Shown one piece after another: positions 7,399 to 13,581 of a stretch of 13,581 nt of DNA (positions are counted from its first letter, which is position 1; every line of letters begins with the position of its first letter). The stretch covers positions 1 to 13,581 of the forward strand of contig JBKQTH010000479.1 in assembly GCA_052143275.1 (NCBI GenBank), written 5' to 3'. The position numbers and the translations under genes were made by a program. The DNA is from JAJPKE01 sp052143275. GTDB lineage: Bacteria > Chloroflexota > Ktedonobacteria > Ktedonobacterales > JADMIN01. The notes below the pieces were generated by a model, which saw only the letters and a list, made by a program, of their open reading frames with translations, had not been told where the DNA came from and searched no databases.

Positions 7399-7877
7399 GC
7401 CTCCTGTCGCTGCTGTTCCAGGAGCCAGACACTCGTCAACAGCAGCAAGAGGACCTGCTGCATGTTCAGCCACTGTGCGGCCTGATTCGATGGTACCCAG
7501 ACCACGCTGACCAGCGCGAAGAGAGCCAGGCCGGGCAGGATCGGCCAGCGCAACTCGCGCAGGAGCAACCATCCAGTCGCGAGGTAGGCTGCTAGAGAGA
7601 TGAAGCCCCAGAGCATAGTAGCTGGTATCTTTGGAAGGAGCCCAAATGGGGCGAACAGCAAAATAGAACTAGGCGGGTGGGAGTTATACTCAACATGGCC
7701 AGGTAAATATTTGTAGATGAGATTGCAATGCACCGCAGAATAGAGTGTCTGCCCATGGAAGAGCGAGAGAGCTGACAGATAATTCTGGCAGAAATCGTTA
7801 TAGCCGTGAACGCCGTAAGTCGTAATCACGACGAGCCCTCCCACGCCTATGAAAAACAGGGAGCACCACAATCCCAT
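7389..7877 (-). CDS. GT87/DUF2029-like membrane protein fragment
   Basis: A 162-aa open frame matching only the N-terminal part of GT87-type polyprenyl-phosphate mannosyl/arabinosyl transferases, which are usually about 400 aa. Visible family signs are the first membrane helix (5-21), the DF..NY.SAL..F.GQTLYS segment (D28, where the catalytic acid is expected), the HPPSSILLFAPFGLLP loop (67-82), and further helices at 86-106, 113-129 and 139-153. It stops exactly where the family usually continues into the rest of the membrane domain. The stop overlaps the start of the transketolase subunit, so the fragment may still act as a translated leader for the operon. There is no ribosome site at ATG 7877; the real start was probably ATG 7992 in another frame. 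Enzyme activity is unlikely. Confidence 0.7.
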   Translation of the reverse strand: MGLWCSLFFIGVGGLVVITTYGVHGYNDFCQNYLSALSLFHGQTLYSAVHCNLIYKYLPGHVEYNSHPPSSILLFAPFGLLPKIPATMLWGFISLAAYLATGWLLLRELRWPILPGLALFALVSVVWVPSNQAAQWLNMQQVLLLLLTSVWLLEQQRQEAWD

Positions 7878-7922
7878 CCACAGATACCAGCGGAGCCCAA
7901 TAGGCTGCGAGACATACAGTCG

Positions 7923-7992
7923 TTTCTTTCCCTCTTAGCCCCCGAATGAGTGGATAGTACGAGCGCAGGCGTTGGCACACGCGAGACAGCAT
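7923..7992 (-). pseudogene. Frameshifted 5' end of the GT87-like gene
   Basis: ATG 7992 has a strong ribosome site (GGAGGG at 8003-8008, 10 bases away) and opens a frame reading MLSRVCQRLRSYYPLIRGLR. The GT87-like protein continues in the frame one base further (KKRLYVSQPIGLRWYLWMGL). Removing one base in the G/A runs at 7923-7934 joins the two into one N-terminus. Before that point the downstream frame has a TAA (7935-7937), so the shift must fall between it and about 7922. This is a probable single-base insertion in a homopolymer, or a sequencing error. Confidence 0.55.
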
Positions 7993-8164
7993 GTTACACC
8001 TACCCTCCAAACAAAATACCAATGCCTCTACCATACGCCCGATGTCAAGCTTCCCTGATCGTGCGGGCGCTGAGGAGTCAAGGCTGCGCGTGTCGTACCG
8101 AACTCCAAAACTCTATCTGGCACTACAGCACTACTGGGTTGCTGCGCGGCGTGGAGACCATCGC

Positions 8165-8227
8165 TGAGCCGTCCACGACTTCCATAGTGGGGATCGTCCC
8201 TTGCCGCAGTTTCTGTAAGCTTTCAGA
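8165..8227 (-). pseudogene. Relic of a PIG-L deacetylase gene
   Basis: The minus strand reads SESLQKLRQGTIPTMEVVDG S, matching YESSQKLWQGTIPTMRAVDG S of the left-edge deacetylase (its residues 172-192). At the DNA level 53 of 63 bases agree (675-737 against 8165-8227) with no gap. Nothing on either side continues the alignment, and the frame meets a stop 36 bases further on. It is a short fossil of a second PIG-L copy or a captured piece of one. Confidence 0.75.
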
Positions 8228-8268
8228 ACGGCGTGGAGTTGCCAAATGCGACACGCTACTCAAGAGTA

Positions 8269-8297
8269 TTGCGCTTTTGCTGCTGGCGCTCTATACT
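8269..8297 (+). promoter_or_regulatory. Sigma-70-like promoter ahead of the Flp pilin remnant
   Basis: TTGCGC (8269-8274) and TATACT (8292-8297) are separated by 17 bases. The -10 matches five of six consensus positions, the -35 three of six. It would give a leader of about 100 bases before the pilin ribosome site. Confidence 0.35.
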
Positions 8298-8407
8298 TGC
8301 CTCAGTATTCGCCAGCTGGGGGGCAGTAATGTGCGTACAACTATTCTGATTACATCTATCTCTGTTGCTACTCAAATTCTGTTTCTAAGTATCAAGGGAG
8401 AATATCT

Positions 8408-8545
8408 ACGAAGCGCTCGTATGGTCAAGGCATGATTGAGTATAGTCTGATTATCGCCCTCGTCGCCGTGGTGGTGATTGCCACATTGATTCTCCTTGGC
8501 CCACAGCTTAACAGTCTTTTCCAGTCCGTTCTGCAAGCTATTTAA
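8408..8545 (+). pseudogene. Flp-type pilin with ACG in place of the start codon
   Basis: The frame from 8408 reads TKRSYGQGMIEYSLIIALVA, then a hydrophobic helix and a short tail ending QAI with TAA at 8543-8545, 45 aa in all. This is a typical Flp/Fap pilin: a short basic leader, processing site G|QGMIEY (G6, E at +5, Y at +6), a helix, and LLGPQLNSLF. AGGGAG (8395-8400) lies 7 bases before codon 8408, exactly where an ATG belongs, but the codon is ACG. The only in-frame ATG (8432) would remove the leader and cleavage site. No other tad genes are nearby. It is either a pilin silenced by one base change or one using a rare ACG start. Confidence 0.7.
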
Positions 8546-8633
8546 TGCCTTGATTTTCTTCGGATATATAGGGTTTTTGATGTCGGTGTACCGGTCCGGA
8601 TAAAGGGGGGATATGGCGCTGTAGCGCTGTAAT

Positions 8634-8652
8634 GGGGCGCTTCGTGCACCCC
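8634..8652 (-). terminator. Hairpin downstream of the YtxH-like gene
   Basis: On the minus strand GGGGTGC and GCGCCCC form a 7-base stem (one G-U pair) around the loop ACGAA. It lies 70 bases after the YtxH stop, between converging transcripts. There is no T-run, so termination is only possible, not shown. The 8-base unit GCGCTGTA occurs twice in tandem next to it (8616-8631). Confidence 0.3.
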
Positions 8653-8721
8653 TATTGCTGGTGACGTCCCTGCCAGGCAAGACTGTCATAGCGGCCAGTC
8701 GTGGACTTCCTGGACTTTTAC

Positions 8722-9048
8722 CTAGATCGAAGGAGTCGGCGACGAGTTACGTGTGTTCTGGGTTCGGTCCGATACGTCTTGCAGATTGGCCTGTCCGCTC
8801 GATGACTGGCCTGAACCGGTCATGCTCTGAACCTGATCGCGCATGGAGTTGACCGTCTTTCGGCTTGACTCGATAGCTCCTGACGCTGTTTCCTTCATGC
8901 TGTTCAGCTGCGTCTGCGCCTGTCCCTGCCACTGGTTAATCCGCTCCTGCAGCTGCGCGCGGGTTACATCACCGCGCTGTGGCGCAAAGAGCAGGCCCAA
9001 GATCGCGCCAATGGCGCTTCCCCAGATAAATGCCCGAATCGTTCTCAT
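8722..9048 (-). CDS. YtxH-domain small envelope protein
   Basis: A 108-aa protein with one N-terminal membrane helix and the YtxH signature GAILGLLFAPQRGDVTR (14-30), where family members usually have GLLFAP..G...R. The rest is a polar, heptad-like helical stretch (LQERINQWQGQAQTQLNSMK and on) and a serine/glutamine-rich, probably disordered tail after about residue 75. The family is common in Gram-positive and Chloroflexota genomes, often linked to general stress, with no defined reaction. GGAGGAG lies upstream of ATG 9048 with a longer than usual gap. The gene stands alone; the PHP gene on the same strand is about 145 bases upstream. Confidence 0.85.
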   Translation of the reverse strand: MRTIRAFIWGSAIGAILGLLFAPQRGDVTRAQLQERINQWQGQAQTQLNSMKETASGAIESSRKTVNSMRDQVQSMTGSGQSSSGQANLQDVSDRTQNTRNSSPTPSI

Positions 9049-9194
9049 AGATTTGTCTTCTCCTCCACCTATTGCATGGGCTAGTCTGCGCTAGCGGTAA
9101 CTCCTCGTGAGCCATAGCTCTGTAACCGTTGATTCAGCAAGCCCTGTGCCAGTAGATCAAAGAAAACCGCTATGCCTGCAGTTTCCCCGATAAA

Positions 9195-10058
9195 CTACGT
9201 GATGTTGGTTATGTCAATCCCACAGCGGAGCAATAAGTCGCGGCACTGTTCAACGCGGTAGTGGACGGGAAGGCGCTGCTCGGGGCCATGAGAGTCCGAG
9301 CCGGCGCTCACCAGCAGGCCGTGCTCTGTGGCCAGCTGGTGGTACGCCTCCGTTTGCTGCGGCGAGTGGGTTGGGTAATAAACCTCGATGCCGTCCAGCG
9401 GCGCATCCCCGAGCATTTCCGCCACCATCTCCGGCGGGTACTGCGGTATCTCGCCGCCATCTCCTCCGCGTCCGGGGTGGGCCAGCAGCGCCACCGCTCC
9501 GCAGGCGTGCGCCGCCTCAACGCTGGCCTCGATTGGCGAAGCAACGATAACATAGCCGGCACCGGCAATCAGACCCAGCGCCTGCGCCACGTCGCTGGCA
9601 TAACCATGATGTAGCAGCAAGCGCGCGTTGTCAATTGGCCGGACCAACCCTCCCCGATCCGCTGACAGCACCTCGCCGCGCCGGGGGAAAGCATAACCCT
9701 GTTCTTCCAGTTTGACATACACCGCCCAAGTGTTCTCCAGCTGCTGCTCTCGAGTCTCGTCGACCAGCTTCTCCAGTGCCTCACCGGTGAAGTGGCTTCC
9801 CACCGCGTAGCAGAGCACGTGAGCAATCATGCCTCGCCAGCGGGATGTCACCTCGACACCAGGCAACACGGTGATGCCTCGTGACTCTCCCAGGAGACTC
9901 AGCTCATCCAGATGAGCCACCGTGTCGTGGTCGGTGATCGAAATCACGCTAAATCGCTCGGCAGCCAGATACTCAAAGAGCTGTCCTGGAAGCCACTGGC
10001 CATCGCTATAGACAGTGTGCAGCTGCAGGTCTACTGAGGCGTCTAAAGTCACATCCAT
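9195..10058 (-). CDS. PHP-domain phosphoesterase (RNase AM/TrpH-like)
   Basis: A 287-aa metal-dependent phosphoesterase of the PHP superfamily. Relatives hydrolyse 3',5'-nucleoside bisphosphates or trim 5' ends of RNA. Motif I is DLQLHTVYSDG (10-20), motif II ITDHDTV (about 41-47), then GVEVTSRW (67-74), ALLAHPGRGG and, near the C-terminus, VSAGSDSHG. Insertion of a helical region between motif III and the later histidines matches the TrpH/YciV layout. The first histidine of the usual HxH is glutamine (Q12). The start at ATG 10058 is supported by AGGA 9 bases upstream. The GT4 gene ends 69 bases before, so the pair may be co-transcribed, but no functional link is evident. Confidence 0.85.
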   Translation of the reverse strand: MDVTLDASVDLQLHTVYSDGQWLPGQLFEYLAAERFSVISITDHDTVAHLDELSLLGESRGITVLPGVEVTSRWRGMIAHVLCYAVGSHFTGEALEKLVDETREQQLENTWAVYVKLEEQGYAFPRRGEVLSADRGGLVRPIDNARLLLHHGYASDVAQALGLIAGAGYVIVASPIEASVEAAHACGAVALLAHPGRGGDGGEIPQYPPEMVAEMLGDAPLDGIEVYYPTHSPQQTEAYHQLATEHGLLVSAGSDSHGPEQRLPVHYRVEQCRDLLLRCGIDITNIT

Positions 10059-10063
10059 ACTGT

Positions 10064-10081
10064 TACATCCTGTACATCCTG
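10064..10081 (-). repeat. Tandem 9-base repeat at the PHP gene ribosome site
   Basis: TACATCCTG occurs twice without a gap (10064-10072, 10073-10081). On the coding strand this gives two AGGATGTA copies, so the gene has two possible Shine-Dalgarno cores, the nearer at workable spacing. Confidence 0.6.
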
Positions 10082-10127
10082 CATGACCCTTATTTGCTTT
10101 CTTTCACAATGGGGTGGTTACGTCCAG

Positions 10128-11294
10128 TCATGACAGCCGGTTTCCACTGACCTCAGCATATAGCGTGCTGGTCTCTACCGCCACGCGGTCCCAGGTGAAT
10201 TGTTTCACCCGTGCCAGGCCGCGTGCGGAGAGATCCTGGCGTAGCTGCGAGGAAGTAAGCACCCGCTGTATCGCCCGGCCAAAACGGTCCGGGTCCTCAG
10301 GATTGACCAGGATGCCGGCGCTGCCTACTGTCTCCGGTAGGGAGGTGAGATCAGAGCAGACTACCGGCGCGCCGCAGGCCATCGCCTCCAGCGGAGGAAG
10401 GCCAAATCCCTCGTATACGGAGGCAAAGACAAAGCAGGAGGTCGCGCTATAGAGGGCCGGCAGATCCTCTTCGTCGATGGGAGCGCAGAGAATAGAATCG
10501 GCCACACCAAAAGTGCGGGCCATCGGGCGCCAATCGGGAAAGAGAGGGGAAGTGCCAAGGCGCTTGGGATCGCCGGCGATAAAGAGCTGCAGTTCCGGAT
10601 CGCTGAGGTCATGGTAGACCGACGCAAATGCGCCTACAAGACCCACTATATTCTTGCGCTGATCCAGACCGCCCACATTGAGAATAAAGCGCTCGCCAAG
10701 TCCATACTTTTCGCGCGCCGCCCGTAAACGCGCCGCATCGGTCACCGGACGATGTCCCGGGGCCGGCGCCTCGCGAATCACCCGTATCCGCGGTTCCGGA
10801 ATACCGAGCACCTCGATGATGTCTCGCTTGGTGTATTCAGAGACGGCAACAATCATGGAGGCGCTGCGCGCCGCTCGCGCCACCACTTGTCCGTAGGCCG
10901 TGACCGCTGGTGAGCCGCGGTACGCCGGCAGACGCAAGGGGATAACATCGTGAATGGTCACAATGGTTGGGATACCGTATGTACGCAGTGGTGGGGCAAA
11001 ATGAGGCACGTGCATTACCGAAGCGCCCAGCTTTTTAGCCGCTTGCGGAAACGTACGCTGCTCCCACACCACCTTGGTGAGATTGTCGCCGGCGTAGCGC
11101 AGGTACCCAACGGGAACCGTCACCCATTCAAAGGTGGAGGGCGACTCCGGCACCTGCGGCACCTCTGCTGGAGTCAAGATGCTGTACTCGGTGACGCCGT
11201 CGACGCGTCCCAGCGACTCCAACAGGTTATAGACATAACGCCCAGTTCCAGTCTGGGGCTCTTGCAGAAAAAGCCCATTAAATGCGACTCGCAT
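10128..11294 (-). CDS. Glycosyltransferase family 4 (GT-B) protein
   Basis: A 388-aa retaining glycosyltransferase, cytoplasmic or membrane-associated, that transfers a sugar (often mannose) from an NDP donor. The N-terminal acceptor domain starts MRVAFNGLFLQEPQTGTGRY, with the glycine-rich TGTGR loop at 15-19. The linker and donor domain carry ILNVGGLDQRKN (204-215, K214) and the EX7E motif in YEGFGLPPLE (E295, E303), followed by AMACGAPVVCSDLTSLPET. Length is normal for the family. ATG 11294 is preferred: GGAG lies 12 bases upstream, while the ATG at 11306 overlaps that site. It is transcribed away from the membrane-protein gene across a long shared upstream region. The acceptor is unknown. 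Confidence 0.9.
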   Translation of the reverse strand: MRVAFNGLFLQEPQTGTGRYVYNLLESLGRVDGVTEYSILTPAEVPQVPESPSTFEWVTVPVGYLRYAGDNLTKVVWEQRTFPQAAKKLGASVMHVPHFAPPLRTYGIPTIVTIHDVIPLRLPAYRGSPAVTAYGQVVARAARSASMIVAVSEYTKRDIIEVLGIPEPRIRVIREAPAPGHRPVTDAARLRAAREKYGLGERFILNVGGLDQRKNIVGLVGAFASVYHDLSDPELQLFIAGDPKRLGTSPLFPDWRPMARTFGVADSILCAPIDEEDLPALYSATSCFVFASVYEGFGLPPLEAMACGAPVVCSDLTSLPETVGSAGILVNPEDPDRFGRAIQRVLTSSQLRQDLSARGLARVKQFTWDRVAVETSTLYAEVSGNRLS

Positions 11295-11652
11295 AGTGGG
11301 GAACATCTCCAGATCGAGAGCCTATTATCCTGACAAACAAGCACCTATTGGATACCGCCGGCTGTGTACCAGACTCTACCAAATGGCTCTCCTTGGCTTG
11401 CCGGCGGTCCAGACAGCATAACACATAGGCAACATATAGGCGGCGGAGTAGAACTGAACTGCGATTCGCTCGCCGCATTGGCCTGCCTGATAAAGAATAG
11501 CTACCTGGATGGTGAGTTATGGATTGTCAGGTTGTCGAGGCTCTCAAATAGGTGCAAAGTGTGGGGCAATTGTGGTCTGGCCGGAGCTTTTGATATGCTA
11601 AGGCCAGCCGCCTCGATCAACCAATCCGGTAAGAAAGGGACGGTACCAAACC
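11295..11652. other. Divergent intergenic region with inverted repeat
   Basis: No gene is seen in this 358-base stretch between the GT4 gene (minus) and the small membrane protein (plus). A perfect 9-base inverted repeat, ACCGCCGGC (11354-11362) and GCCGGCGGT (11400-11408), has a 37-base spacer. A minus-strand GATAAT (a -10 candidate) lies shortly upstream of the GT4 start but lacks a clear -35. The plus-strand promoter is listed separately. Confidence 0.5.
11570..11599 (+). promoter_or_regulatory. Extended -10 promoter for the small membrane protein gene
   Basis: TTGTGG (11570-11575), an 18-base spacer, and TATGCT (11594-11599) preceded by TG one base earlier (TGATATGCT), an extended -10. 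It lies 53 bases before the ATG at 11653, a sensible leader length. Confidence 0.45.
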
Positions 11653-12063
11653 ATGGGTAAGCTACTGGGATCGCTGGTGGCGCTGGCTGACCTTGGTCTG
11701 CTGGCATTGCTGGTGACTTCCGGCAATGGCAATGTGCTGCGTGAGGCCGGACTGGCCACCAGCATCTTGCTCGTCGGAGCGATAGCCTGGGTTGCCGCGT
11801 TCTTCAACGCGCTCTACTCGGCTTTTCGCCGCGGCCGTGACTGGCGCTGGATACTGATACTGCTGGCGCTTATCTGGTTGCCGGCGCTGCCGGTACTGGC
11901 TTATGGAGCAACCGCATTCTACCCGTTGTTTAACCGAGGCAAACGGGTGGCTACCGTTCCGGCGATGTCGCGTTGGAGCCTACCGGCAGCCGACCCCGCC
12001 CTCGGAGTCGGACGAAGGCGTGCCAGCCGTGGGCTGCTGGGATTTCGCAATAAGGCGGCCTGA
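11653..12063 (+). CDS. Small three-helix membrane protein, function unknown
   Basis: A 136-aa protein not assigned to a family. Three hydrophobic segments are clear: about 5-23 (LGSLVALADLGLLALLVTS), 33-57 (LATSILLVGAIAWVAAFFNA) and 67-89 (ILILLALIWLPALPVLAYGA). The loop between helices 2 and 3 is strongly basic (FRRGRDWRW), and the last 45 residues are basic with no further helix (KRV..., GRRRASRGLLGFR). The positive-inside rule then puts the C-terminus in the cytoplasm and the N-terminus outside. AAAGGGA lies 12 bases before the ATG, a longer than ideal gap. A promoter and a downstream hairpin frame it as a single-gene unit. Confidence 0.72.
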   Translation: MGKLLGSLVALADLGLLALLVTSGNGNVLREAGLATSILLVGAIAWVAAFFNALYSAFRRGRDWRWILILLALIWLPALPVLAYGATAFYPLFNRGKRVATVPAMSRWSLPAADPALGVGRRRASRGLLGFRNKAA

Positions 12064-12099
12064 CAGCTCTTAGCGGTTTACTTGCAGTAGTAAAAAGAC

Positions 12100-12131
12100 T
12101 TCCCAGCCTCCGGAGTTCGGCGGGCTGGGAA
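12100..12131 (+). terminator. Terminator-like hairpin between the membrane protein and HD genes
   Basis: TTCCCAGCC (12100-12108) pairs perfectly with GGCTGGGAA (12123-12131), and CCG/CGG inside the loop can extend it. Downstream is ACATTATTT rather than a clean T-run, while the other strand has GTCTTTTTA. It lies only 26 bases before the HD-protein start, so it could also shape that gene's leader. Confidence 0.55.
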
Positions 12132-12157
12132 ACATTATTTCATGGGAGTCGCCATGG

Positions 12158-13486
12158 ATGCCGATGACTAAAGACTCAGGCCTGCTGCCGCCGGCTGGCC
12201 GCATTGCTCCGGTAAGTGGAAGACGAGCCGGTAGCCCCATGACCATCGTGGATTCGCTCTATGGGACTGTAAAGGTCTCGGCCTGGGCATCCGCGCTGCT
12301 GGCCACGCCCCCCTTTATCCGTCTGGCCGGCGTTTCGCTCTCCAGCGTCCCAGGTGAGCTGCTCTTTGGTCGGGCGTTCCCTTCCCGGTTGGACCACGCC
12401 ATCGGTGTCTATCACCTGGCCCGGGTGGCTCGCCCTCGCGACCGCGTCCTTCAACTGGCGGCGCTGGCTCATGATCTGGGACATGGCCCCTTCTCACACC
12501 TCTGCGAGCCACTGATGATCGAAAGGCTGGGAGAGGACCATGAATTGCGCTCGATCAGCCTGCTACAGAATGTTCGTGCGGCGCTTCCCGAATCGGCACA
12601 GCGGCGTCTCGACTGGCTGGATTGGGACGAGGTAGCCAGCCTGATGCGTGGCGAGGGAAGGGGAGTCTTGCTGAACGGCGATCTAGACTACGACAACTCC
12701 GACAACGTCGCCCGCTTCAAGCTGCATGCTGGCTTTGGCTGGCCGGAATACGATCCACGCCAGCTGGTCCGTGGCCTGCGGCTGCTTCCGGGTGCCGAGG
12801 AACCGGGGAGGGCAGAGGGTGAACACGCGGCGCCGGCAGTGGCGCTCCAGTCGACCGCCGAAGTGCAAGGGTTGGCCTGGCAGAGAGATCGCGCGCAGAT
12901 TTACCGCTTCCTGCATGGAGATGACGGCGGACACGCCAATTTAGCCGTCCATGCGATGTTGCGTAAGGCGCTGGATTTAGCCGGCGTCACCGACATCTTA
13001 CCTGACGACTTCTTTGATCTGACCGATGGTGAAGCGCTTTCGGTGCTGGGGCAAGCTCTGAATCGTGGACTGCTGGCGCTGGTGCAGCGAGTGGAGGGAG
13101 GCCGGGACCGGTGGCACCGCTGTATCTGGGAGGGGGAGACGGATGCCGAGGCGCCGGTAATTCCCGCGCACCTGGTCCGGGCAGAAAAACGGCTGCAGCT
13201 GGAGGCCGAGCTGGCGGCTGAGGCCGGTCTTGCTTCACATGAGGTGATTCTGGATGCGCTGGTCTCCAACGCGTTCCGACCATTGCCGCCGGTCTGGCTG
13301 CCTTCCGGGCACCTGGGTGAGCCCAACGCTGAGCTACGTCTACCAACGCCGCCACGCGTGCTCCATCTCTTTATCGGAGTGGGATACGGTAGCGACTATG
13401 TGCGGCGGCTCTGCCAGGCGGCTGAGCGCCGGTTCGGCAAGTTGGGGATCAGTCACCGTGATGCGCCTTCTGAAGTGGAGTCATGA
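12158..13486 (+). CDS. HD-domain phosphohydrolase (SAMHD1/dGTPase-like family)
   Basis: A 442-aa cytoplasmic metal-dependent phosphohydrolase. The HD signature is complete: H80 in RLDHAIGVYHLA, H105-D106 in LAALAHDLGHGPFSH (100-114), H128 in GEDHEL, and the distal acidic block NGDLDYDNSDNVAR (173-186). This arrangement is typical of HD proteins with dNTPase-like folds, which split nucleotides to nucleoside and tripolyphosphate, but substrate cannot be read from sequence. GGGAG lies 9 bases before ATG 12158. The family usually begins near the segment MTIVDSLYGTVKV (28-40), so ATG 12239 is an alternative start and the first 27 residues may be an extension. The C-terminal 220 residues have no motif I recognise. 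Confidence 0.85.
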   Translation: MPMTKDSGLLPPAGRIAPVSGRRAGSPMTIVDSLYGTVKVSAWASALLATPPFIRLAGVSLSSVPGELLFGRAFPSRLDHAIGVYHLARVARPRDRVLQLAALAHDLGHGPFSHLCEPLMIERLGEDHELRSISLLQNVRAALPESAQRRLDWLDWDEVASLMRGEGRGVLLNGDLDYDNSDNVARFKLHAGFGWPEYDPRQLVRGLRLLPGAEEPGRAEGEHAAPAVALQSTAEVQGLAWQRDRAQIYRFLHGDDGGHANLAVHAMLRKALDLAGVTDILPDDFFDLTDGEALSVLGQALNRGLLALVQRVEGGRDRWHRCIWEGETDAEAPVIPAHLVRAEKRLQLEAELAAEAGLASHEVILDALVSNAFRPLPPVWLPSGHLGEPNAELRLPTPPRVLHLFIGVGYGSDYVRRLCQAAERRFGKLGISHRDAPSEVES

Positions 13487-13519
13487 TCGGGAGCGCAGGC
13501 AGGGCTAACGCATGAGAAA

Positions 13520-13548
13520 TTGCTCAAAATAGGCCGAGGGGTTACAGT
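13520..13548 (+). promoter_or_regulatory. Weak promoter-like pair at the right edge
   Basis: TTGCTC (13520-13525) and TACAGT (13543-13548) are 17 bases apart. The rest of the last 95 bases holds no clear gene; a downstream gene would begin outside the window. Confidence 0.2.
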
Positions 13549-13581
13549 AAGGTTACCATTCCATAATGATCGGAGTGACCA

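Larger units (their letters stand above)
7993..8407. other. Gene-poor scrap region with promoter elements and a PIG-L relic
   Basis: No intact gene is seen here. On the minus strand it holds the leader of the operon, including a perfect TTGACA hexamer (8043-8048) without a well-placed -10. In the middle lies the PIG-L relic (8165-8227), and on the plus strand a promoter-like pair upstream of the Flp pilin remnant. A 161-codon plus-strand frame across the region has no ribosome site or recognisable domain and runs antisense through the relic. Confidence 0.5.

Noticed and set aside
7399..7572. Longer N-terminus for the transketolase N subunit
   Set aside because: It is the out-of-frame shadow of the GT87 fragment; the conserved domain begins after residue 58.
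7950..8435. Plus-strand frame of 161 codons overlapping the PIG-L relic
   Set aside because: No ribosome site, no recognisable domain, runs antisense through the relic and out of frame with the Flp pilin.
13483..13515. Short frame overlapping the HD gene stop (ATGA)
   Set aside because: Only ten codons, no similarity; overlap looks accidental.

Overview
The window is a GC-rich bacterial chromosome segment. A Flp-type pilin remnant, a YtxH-like small protein, a Tat-exported PIG-L deacetylase, a GT87 fragment and an HD phosphohydrolase together suggest Chloroflexota, possibly Ktedonobacteria. This is an impression from protein style, not a demonstrated assignment. No tRNA, rRNA or CRISPR array was seen.

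Left edge (1-1763): a minus-strand PIG-L/LmbE deacetylase with a twin-arginine leader and a discoidin-like C-terminal module runs off the left edge. The space upstream of it holds a scar of an IS3-family element: the last part of a transposase, with an internal stop and a probable frameshift. The scar ends almost at the stop codon of the next gene.

Centre (1764-7992): a tightly packed minus-strand operon with transcription from right to left. Its order is a broken GT87-like membrane protein, transketolase N-terminal subunit, transketolase C-terminal subunit, GT2-like glycosyltransferase, DUF4915/TIGR03032 protein, sulfotransferase and extended SDR epimerase/dehydratase. Most junctions overlap by 4 bases or have gaps under 15 bases. 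The set looks like part of a surface-glycan or glycolipid pathway: a two-carbon transfer and a sugar epimerisation or dehydration may build a sugar, a glycosyltransferase may attach it, and a sulfotransferase may decorate it. The pathway is inferred; no product is shown by the sequence.

Scrap zone (7993-8721): this holds a 63-base relic of a PIG-L gene, in the same orientation as the left-edge gene and about 84% identical to it. It also holds a Flp pilin gene whose expected start codon reads ACG. The seven-gene operon therefore lies between an intact PIG-L gene and a PIG-L relic.

Right side (8722-13581): YtxH-like protein, PHP-domain phosphoesterase and a GT4 glycosyltransferase lie on the minus strand. 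A divergent region of about 360 bases with a recognisable plus-strand promoter follows. The plus strand then carries a small three-helix membrane protein, a terminator-like hairpin and an HD-domain phosphohydrolase. These look like ordinary housekeeping or envelope genes.
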